A stretch of 64,000 bases of DNA from Leucocoprinus leucothites. Its lineage: Eukaryota > Basidiomycota > Agaricomycetes > Agaricales > Agaricaceae. The notes beneath the pieces were generated by a model that did not search any database, was not told where the DNA came from, and saw only the letters and a program-made list of their open reading frames with translations. The stretch is from contig JAACJO010000003.1 of assembly GCA_013368445.1 (NCBI GenBank), positions 2,542,001-2,606,000 on the forward strand. Reading direction: 5' to 3'. This document shows, in pieces, positions 56,727 through 64,000 of the stretch; position 1 is the stretch's first letter; the number at the start of each line of letters is the position of its first letter. A program made the translations under genes and the position numbers.

Positions 56727-59305
56727 CTATTCCTTTTCCAATAAACTGAGAATAATAGGCAGTGCAGGCTGAGTAACACCCTTTCCTTCAACATTGGGTG
56801 AAGCAATGCCAGGCAACTTCCACATAATGGTTTTCCCTGTATCCTCAAACTTGAATGTGGTGAGGAGCATGGATAGTACGACCTCTGTGAACAAATCGTA
56901 AGCGAGCAGAACCATGTGAACTAAACAATACGCACTCATCTCCAATTGAGAAAATTTAAAGCCACTTTACAGGTGATCAGTACACGGATCCTTGACAAGC
57001 ATAAAATGTGACTCACATGCATGCGCGACTCCCACCAAGGAACGTCATCCTGCGCATCAAAATCATCAACCTAGTCCTCTCTAACAACTCCGCAACAAAG
57101 AAAACTCACAAGTTCGAATACACCCCCGGCATATGTGCTTCTCCCACTTTGTCGGGAAGAGGCTCCAGCCATCTCTCGGGCTTCCACTCGTACGAATCAG
57201 GACCCCACATCTCCGGATTGGTATTCGCTCCGAGGATCGATATAAATATGGTTGTTCCGTTTGGAACAATTAGTTCAGTTACTTCCTTTCCGGAAGTGGT
57301 TTTAAGAGGTTTGGAGAGTGGTAGGACCATGTCTTTGCGAGCTCTGTGAGCAATATAAAATTGATTAGAATTCGGTGCACGAGGAGGCTGAAATCGAGGG
57401 GACATACGTTCTGATACCAGTTGCTACCGGAGGATACCTAAATGATGTTGACAAGTTAGCCTTGAACTTCTAAGGCTCTCGATTAGCCACTACCTACACT
57501 CTCAAGGTCTCGCGACAGATTGCATCAAGGTAGGGCAGTGTCACAAGTTGATCATATCCAAGCTCCTCACCACCATTATCCTTCTTTGCTTGAATTAGTT
57601 CCTCACGGAGTTTCTCTTGGACGTGAGGATGCTGTGTCAAAAGGTAAAGAATCCGAGAAAGCGCGGAGGAAGTGGTATCCATTGCAGCAAAAACCAGGGT
57701 GCTGCATTGTAGAATTCAGTCATCCTCATAACGCTTAGTGACCATAAGACAAAACTCACGCTACCTGAGCTACTACCTCCCCGTCAGTCAGTCGATCTTC
57801 TTTGACCGCACTTGCGTTCGCTCTCACTAGAGGGGACAATACTGAGTTCATAGTATATGATGTCTTGATGTGACAACGTACTTAGGATGCTGATGATATC
57901 TTTCTTCGCTTCATCACTTCCATCCGACATAAGTTCCTTCTGTTTGGCCTTACAAATGTCTTTTGCAGTCTCCTCCATTAGATCTGTGATATTCTTCACG
58001 TCTCGTACCCACTGCGAGGGAAGACAATTCACAATCCATCGTTTGACGCGAGGGAGGTTGAGCTGGTTTGTGTAAGGGATGAGGTAGTTACACAAGACAA
58101 AGGTAGCTGGACCTGTGACGAGCCCGCTGTAAATAGATCATTGTGCGTGTGCGCATGTATGAATGTGATTTCGTGTCGCCGGGAATGAAATGGTACTCAC
58201 CCGAAACGTTTCACGGATTGAGCATAAGGATGAATGTTGGTACTATTGTGGTCTCCCTCAAGGGAGTCGAATGAATAGCCCATTCCACTTTGGCCTATGA
58301 GCTCAAGAGCTGTCCGTGTCATCCAATGGAGAATATCGACTTCCTTGGGTCCATCTTTGACTTGATTCAAGAGTGCTTGACGGAGCTGGAGTCTATAAAT
58401 GAGCGCCACCAAATTTGATAGGTAAACGGTCGCACCCTGTGTGTCACTTCATAGAAAATTGGAACTATGGAGAATCGATGAGCGTTGTCCAAGAGAGGGA
58501 GGGAGTTATATACTCATTGCGCGCATATGGGCAACCGAGAACACTGGGTTGAGCATCTTTCTCTGCTTTCGATGCTGCTCGCCTATGAATTCATTGAGTA
58601 AGTTAAAATGGAGCCTGTGATAAGAGGAGATATTCACCTAACACTGCCAACAAGCTATCGCCAAACACTAGCTTGTTCAACCTAGAACATCGTATCTATT
58701 CAATATCCAATATCGTCGATAAAAATCAGGATAGCCTACGCAATAACTGCAGTCGCTTCTTCATAGATAAGTTGATCCTGCGGACAGCTCAATTTCAGCC
58801 AAAAGTGTAAACCAAGTAGAAGGAATCGGACCTTGACTAAAATATGATGCAAAGCTTTGGGGTCAAAGGTGAGTAGCATATTCTCCTAGAGATGATTTCG
58901 ATGTTTCGTCAACACCGCTGGCCTCTGTCTAAGTCTGAAAGGAGGGCTGATCTCACTCCAAACAGTCCTTTTATCTTTGTAACGGCACCATCTTCAAACG
59001 CCAATGAAACAACGGTCACTTTGAGATGCAATGGACATCAACAATTTACTCACAACTTTTCAGAGTATCATAGTAGAACTTCCACCCGTACTCTTCAAGA
59101 AATTGTTGAACGTTCCCTTATAGATCCAATGAGATGGCTCAGGAGAGGCACGAAGGTAGAATGAGCACTCACCACTAAGAAATGAAAATGCAGGCGGACC
59201 AGGTACACACTCCAGGGACGACTCGACAAACAGCCACTTCGAAATCTTCCACACTACGACCAAGCCAACGTATGTTACCAGCCCTTGTGCAAGCAGTGAA
59301 ACCAT
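56727..59305 (-). CDS. Cytochrome P450 E
   Basis: The start at 59305 gives MVSLLAQGLVTYVGLVVVW, hinge ECVPGPPAFSFLSG. Then VQQFLEEYGWKFYYDTL, LAFEDGAVTKIKGLFG, LLTFDPKALHHILVK, GEQHRKQRKML, ALELIGQSGMGYSFDSLE, QLNLPRVKRWIVNCLPSQWV, DGEVVAQVATLVFAAMDTTSSAL (AA in the I-helix where others have AG), DAICRETLR, DSYEWKPERWLEPLP, AHMPGVYSNL, heme loop MTFLGGSRAC, and ALPIILSLLEKE with the stop at 56727-56729. It lacks the intron that creates the 5-nt exon in P450 A, B and D. It is nearly identical to P450 F. It converges with AMP deaminase, 222 bp between stops. Confidence 0.92.
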
Positions 59306-60254
59306 TCGAGTATGCCTGGTCTAGTCGACTGATAGGGAAAGAATGGGGAGGAGATCTGGGACACTGTTGGTACGTGCGTTCATGTAACGTTTTTTTTGCC
59401 GCTCAAATATTGCTGCGCATGTTGTTTGTCACGGAATCAGGGAAGTCAACATTCAAAGAACAAGTCAGTACGTACGCCGATACATCGGAGGGATAAACAT
59501 CTTAACACCCATCCACTCCGGAGTGGCGACGTGTTCAATTCAAGGGGATAGCAGGGAGAGGTTGCAGGTATGGCCAGTCCCCTGACAGGCAAGGAGAAAC
59601 GAGGTGCTCTCAACGATACTCGAAGACTCTTAGCCCGCCGGAGGACTGGGAGTCAACAAGTATAGGAGTATATCAGAAGTAAAAGAGAGCCAGATAACCA
59701 AGAGAGTTGAGAGTTCTAGTGGTAACGAGTGCTGGTGTGGGTGGTAGAAGGCCAAAGAATGCAATGATGTAATTACTACGAACAATGATCAATCGATCAA
59801 TCCATATAACCATACATGACTTATTTAGAAGATGCAGAATCCGACTGTCTGTTTTGATCCCATTCCTTCATATACTGCTGTGTGACATCTCGTGAGCTTG
59901 ATTCCCCTCCTTCTTGCTTGAATTAGTTTGTGTGGTGGTGGTTGGATGTTTGCATTATATTAGAAAAAGACTTGAAGGCTTGATGCGCCACATCTTCAAG
60001 GTCATCTTGAATACTTGTGACTGTTTTGCTTCAATGCACGTCATCTCATGATTTAACTTATATTTTCCCCGTTTCCTCGTTGATAACAAATTCTGGCTAT
60101 ATTATCATAGCCGAAGTACATCATCTAGTCCAGGATTCCTATGTCAATACCGTGGGCCTTCCGGTAGTTGCGCAATTCGAGCTCGTCCTGGATCAGCATC
60201 CCTTTCATCTGATTCAATCATCTAGATCGGAGTATACGTATATCATCCTACGTA
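59306..60254. other. Spacer between P450 E start and the duplication junction
   Basis: The first 200 bp resemble the P450 F upstream region (63,175-63,360), and 59,500-59,590 (CCCATCCACTCC, GGGATAGCAGGG) resembles 63,825-63,915. The rest, including the ORF at 60017-60280, has no recognisable gene. Confidence 0.5.
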
Positions 60255-60338
60255 ACTTTATTCCTTTCCAACTAACTTAGTATCATAAGCAATGAAGGCT
60301 GAGTAAAAATCTTCTCCTTCAACACTGGGCGATGAAAT
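60255..60338 (-). pseudogene. P450 C-terminal fragment at a duplication junction
   Basis: It resembles the last exon of P450 E/F (CTATTCCTT..CCAA.AAACT, AGGCTGAGTAA, CCTTCAACACTGGG) and stops being similar at about 60338, where AMP deaminase 3' sequence begins. It is too short to encode anything. Confidence 0.6.
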
Positions 60339-60560
60339 TTGCCCAGCCTTGGGAATGCGGGAGCACAGGCGACCGCTGGGCACGGCTACAGGTCGACAGG
60401 TGGCCTCTCAAGAGGAGTCTCATAGACTTGATTTTGTATTTGATGTATTCTGAGAAGGTTATAGCATATGTTTACAAGGCGGGCTGTGACCCTAGCCTAA
60501 CGCTCTGCCCTCTCCATCGAGCGATGAATCCTTTATATGTTATAAACCGATTGGAATAAT
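60339..60560 (+). pseudogene. AMP deaminase 3'-end fragment
   Basis: TTGGGAATGCGGGAGCACAGGCGACCGCTGGGC here matches the last AMP deaminase codons and following DNA at 56,455-56,700, including the GGAGTCTCATAGA and CGAGCGAT words in the same order. The stop codon context has changed. It was carried along by the duplication that produced P450 F. Confidence 0.75.
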
Positions 60561-60600
60561 AGGAGACATAAGCGACGAAAGCGGATTCTACCTGACAAAT

Positions 60601-63174
60601 CTATTCCTTCTCCAATAAACTGATAATAATAGGCAGCGCAGGCTGAGAAACATCCTTTCCTCCAACATTGGGTGAGGAAATTCCCGGCAACTTCCACATG
60701 ATAGTTTTCCCTGTATCCTCAAAATTGAATGTGGTGAGGAGCATGGAGAGTACGACCTCTGAACAAATCGTAAGCGAGCAGAATCATGTGAACTAAACAA
60801 TACGCACTCATCTCCAATTGGGAAAACTTGAAGCCACTTTACAACTGATCAGTACGTCAATCCTTAGCAGGGATACAAGGTAGCTCACATGCAAGCACGG
60901 CTCCCACCAAAGAACGTCATCCTGCACATCAAACTCATAAACCTGGTCCTCCCTTTAAAAAAACTCTGCAACAAAGAAAACTCACAGGTTCGAATACACC
61001 CCCGGCATATGCGCTTCCACTACTTTGTCAGGAAGGGGCTCCAGCCATCTCTCGGGCTTCCACTCGTACGAGTCAGGACCCCATACCTCCGGATTGGTAT
61101 TCGCTCCGAGGATCGATATAAATATGTTCGTTCCATTTGGAATGATCAGTTCGGTTACTTCCTTTCCGGAAGTGGTTTTAAGGGGTTTGGAGAGTGGTAG
61201 AACCATGTCTTTGCGAGCTCTGTGAGCAATATAAAATTGATTAGAATTCGGTGCACGAGGAGGCTGAAATCGAGGGGACATACGTTCTGATACCAGTTGC
61301 TACCGGAGGATACCTAAATGATGTTGACAAGTTAGCCTTGAACTTCTAAGGCTCTCGATTAGCCACTACCTACACTCTCAAGGTCTCGCGACAGATTGCA
61401 TCAAGGTAGGGCAGTGTCACAAGTTGATCATATCCAAGCTCCTCACCACCATTATCCTTCTTTGCTTGAATTAGTTCCTCACGGAGTTTCTCTTGGACGT
61501 GAGGATGCTGTGTCAAAAGGGAAAGGATCCGAGAAAGCGCGGAGGAAGTGGTATCCATTGCAGCAAAAACCAGGGTGCTGCATTGTAGAAATCAGTCATA
61601 CTCAATAACTTTAAGTGACCATAAGACAAAACTCACGCTACTTGAGCTACTACCTCCTCATCAGTCAGTCGATCTTCCTCGGTCGCACTTACGTTCGCTC
61701 TCACTGGATTTGACAACATTGCTGAGCTTGTAGTAGCACATGACGGACTGATGTGACAACGTACTCAGGATGCTGATGATATCTTTCTTCGTTTCATCGC
61801 TTTTGCCTGACATAATTTCCTTCTGCTTTGCTCTGTAAATATCCATTGCAGTCTCCTCCATCACATCTGAAATATTCTTCATGTCCTGTATCCACTGCGA
61901 AGGTAGGCAATCCACAATCCACCGCTTGACGCGAGGGAAGTTGAACTGGTTTGTATAAGGAAAGAGGTAGTTGCACATGACAAAGGCACTTGGACCCGTT
62001 AGGAGCCCGCTGTAAATAGATCATTGTGTGTGTGCATGAGTGTAATTTCGTGTTGCCGGGAATGAAATGGTACTCACCCGAAACGTTTCACGGATCGAGC
62101 ATACGGATGAACGTTGGTACTATTGTGGTCTTCCTCAAGGGAGTCAAACGAATAGCCCATTCCACTTTGACCTATAAGCTCAAGAGCTGTCCGTGCCATC
62201 CAATGAAGAATATCGATTTCCTTGGGCCCATCTTTGACTTGACTCAAGAGTGCTTGGCGGAGCTGATGACTCCATAAGTGAGTGTCATAAAGCTCGAAAG
62301 GTAAATGCTCGCACCCTATGTGTCACTTCATAGAAGATGGGCGCTGTGGAGAACTGATGAGTTTGGTCCGAGAAAGTCGGGAGGATACATACTCATTGCG
62401 CGCATGTGAGCAATCGAAAACACTGGGGTGAGCATCTTTCTCTGCTTTCGATGCTGCTCGCCTGTAAAGACATTGAATATTCATAGAGCCTGTAAAGGTG
62501 GGTGATGCATCCACCTAATACCGACAACAAGCCATCGCCAAACAATAGCTTGTTCACCCTAGAGCATCGTATCTATTCAATATCCAGTATCCTCGGTGGA
62601 CAGGGTGACTTACGCAACAACTGCAGTAGCTTCCTCATAAATGAGTTGATCCTGTGAACAGCTCAAGTTCAGCCCAGCGTATGAGCCAAATACGAGGGAT
62701 CAGACCTTGACTAAGATATGATGCAAAGCTTTAGGGTCGAAGATGAGTAACATGTTCTCCTAGAAATAATTTCGTCAACATGACTGGCTTCTTGTCGAAG
62801 TCTGAGAGGAGAGCCGATCTCACTCCAAGCAGCCCTTTTATCTTTGCAACGGTACCATCTTCAAATGCCGGCAAAACAACAGTCATCCTGGGACACGCGG
62901 GGCATGAAACCATTTACTCACAACGTTCCAGAGTATCGTAGTAGAACTTCCATCCGTACTTCTCAAAGAATTGTTGGACATTCCCTTATAAATCTAATGA
63001 GATAGCTCGGGAGGAAACACGAAGGTAGTATGAGCCCTCACCACTAAGAAACGAAAGTGCAGGTGGACCAGGTACACACTCCAAGGGCGACTCGACAAAC
63101 AGCCACTTCGAAACCTTCCACACTATGACCAAGCCAACGTACGTTACCAGTCCTTGTGCGAGCAGTGAAGCCAT
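60601..63174 (-). CDS. Cytochrome P450 F (tandem copy of E)
   Basis: The start at 63174 gives MASLLAQGLVTYVGLVIVW; the stop is at 60601-60603. It has the same exon pattern and motifs as P450 E: LECVPGPPALSFLSG, LLIFDPKALHHILVK, GEQHRKQRKML, ALELIGQSGMGYSFDSLEED, EVVAQVA then AAMDTTSSALSRIL, ETLR, DSYEWKPERWLEPLP, AHMPGVYSNL, heme loop MTFFGGSRAC. The block 61,235-61,560 (K-helix exon plus two introns) is almost base-for-base identical to 57,360-57,685, introns included, which implies very recent duplication or gene conversion. No frame break was seen. Confidence 0.9.
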
Positions 63175-64000
63175 TCGAGTATACGTGATCTAGTCGACCA
63201 GTAGGAGAATGGAGAGGTGCAAGAGAGGGTGCCCGGGACTCTAATGGTGCGTGTGCCTATATAACATTCATTTGCCGTCCAAACGCCACTGCGCATGTCA
63301 TTGGAACCTGCCCAGCACGGAATCAGATAAGCAGCCATTCAAAAATAAAACGAGTAAGTTGGAGTAGGTTGGTATCAGTGATGCGCAAGAGTCAGCGTTG
63401 CTGATTGCTGCGGTCATTTGGCACCTGCTACGGGTCTGGAGCGGTTAATAAGGTTCAGATCAACCATACATCAATGGCTCAAGAAGGTTGAAGACCCTGG
63501 AAATGAGTGCGAAAGGGTTGGGTGATAAGAATGCAACAAAGTTGATTTTGCCTTCTTGAATGTTCTGTCCTATATCTGACCTGTGCCCAGTAGTAAATAT
63601 CAAATAACCTCGAAATGCCCAGGCTCCGTCGATTGGATTTTCTTCTCTATTACTTGGTTATACCCGAGTTATACCGATATAGAGTTTTAAATCAGGTCAT
63701 GATGCCATCCGCTGCGAGTTACAGCTGATGCTCGCAGCTTCTGCTAGCTACGCCCGCTGTTGCGCAGCCGGCACATGACTGAAATTGGTACGTACGCATT
63801 AGCGAGATAAAAATCTCAATGCCCATCAATGCCCATCCACTCCAGGATGGCAGCGTTTACCGGTCATGGGGTAGCAGGGGGAGTTGCAGTTACAGTCAGG
63901 TGCCCGCGACAGGCGCTGCGCTCTTGTGATATCAGCGCTGAAAGCAATGTACTCTCCGCCATGGTTGAAGATGTTTTTAGCTCAGCCAGGGAGGACTGGG
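63175..64000. other. Right-edge region upstream of P450 F
   Basis: Partly similar to the P450 E upstream DNA. No gene is recognised up to the window edge. The duplication may continue past 64,000. Confidence 0.45.

Noticed and set aside
60017..60280. 87-codon plus ORF between P450 E and F
   Set aside because: Its 3' part overlaps the P450 tail relic on the other strand; no family features.
1..64000. CRISPR arrays, rRNA, tRNA genes and a bacterial-type defence island
   Set aside because: No regularly spaced repeats or conserved RNA gene cores were seen, and the gene structure is eukaryotic throughout.

Overview
This window comes from a filamentous basidiomycete, most likely an Agaricomycete. 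The genes are densely split by GT-AG introns of about 45-65 nt. There is a tandem cytochrome P450 expansion, a NACHT/STAND protein with the N-terminal segment seen in mushroom-forming fungi, an F-box protein and a 1,806-residue Helitron Rep-helicase. No bacterial-style operons, rRNA or tRNA genes were recognised.

Layout. 1-14.0 kb is mostly conserved housekeeping: TRM61 (left-edge partial, minus), a PAS-domain protein (plus, with an apparent 1-nt frame break), a secreted GH27 alpha-galactosidase (minus) divergent from the methionine-salvage enzyme MDE1 (plus), a RecQ-family helicase (plus) and an NTA1-like N-terminal amidase (minus), the last two ending 3 nt apart. 14.3-24.6 kb is a minus-strand accessory block: P450 A, short-chain dehydrogenase SDR1, P450 B (2-nt frameshift) and a decayed P450 C.

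25.2-34.3 kb is a 9,066-bp transposon insertion made of two Helitrons joined head-to-tail: an autonomous-looking one with an intact Rep/PIF1 ORF, and a 2.6-kb non-autonomous one that carries a nested 777-bp inverted-repeat element. 34.9-42.2 kb holds an F-box protein, the AMPK beta subunit and the NACHT protein. 42.6-47.4 kb is a second SDR-P450 pair (SDR2, P450 D) on the plus strand, followed by an SRPK-like kinase, a secreted BNR-type beta-propeller gene that interrupts a duplicated spacer, AMP deaminase, and two near-identical P450s (E and F) from a tandem duplication that also copied the 3' end of the AMP deaminase gene.

How the genes relate. The P450s and SDRs are the accessory theme. 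Two SDR-P450 modules lie on opposite strands and appear to be a duplicated oxidation module of unknown substrate. The least expected signal is a set of very small exons (3, 5, 6, 8 and 12 nt) inferred in MDE1, the P450s, both SDRs and the GH27 gene. Several encode or abut active-site residues, and the SDR and P450 ones are conserved between paralogues. All exon structures here are read by eye from splice signals and family motifs; no database search or RNA data were available.
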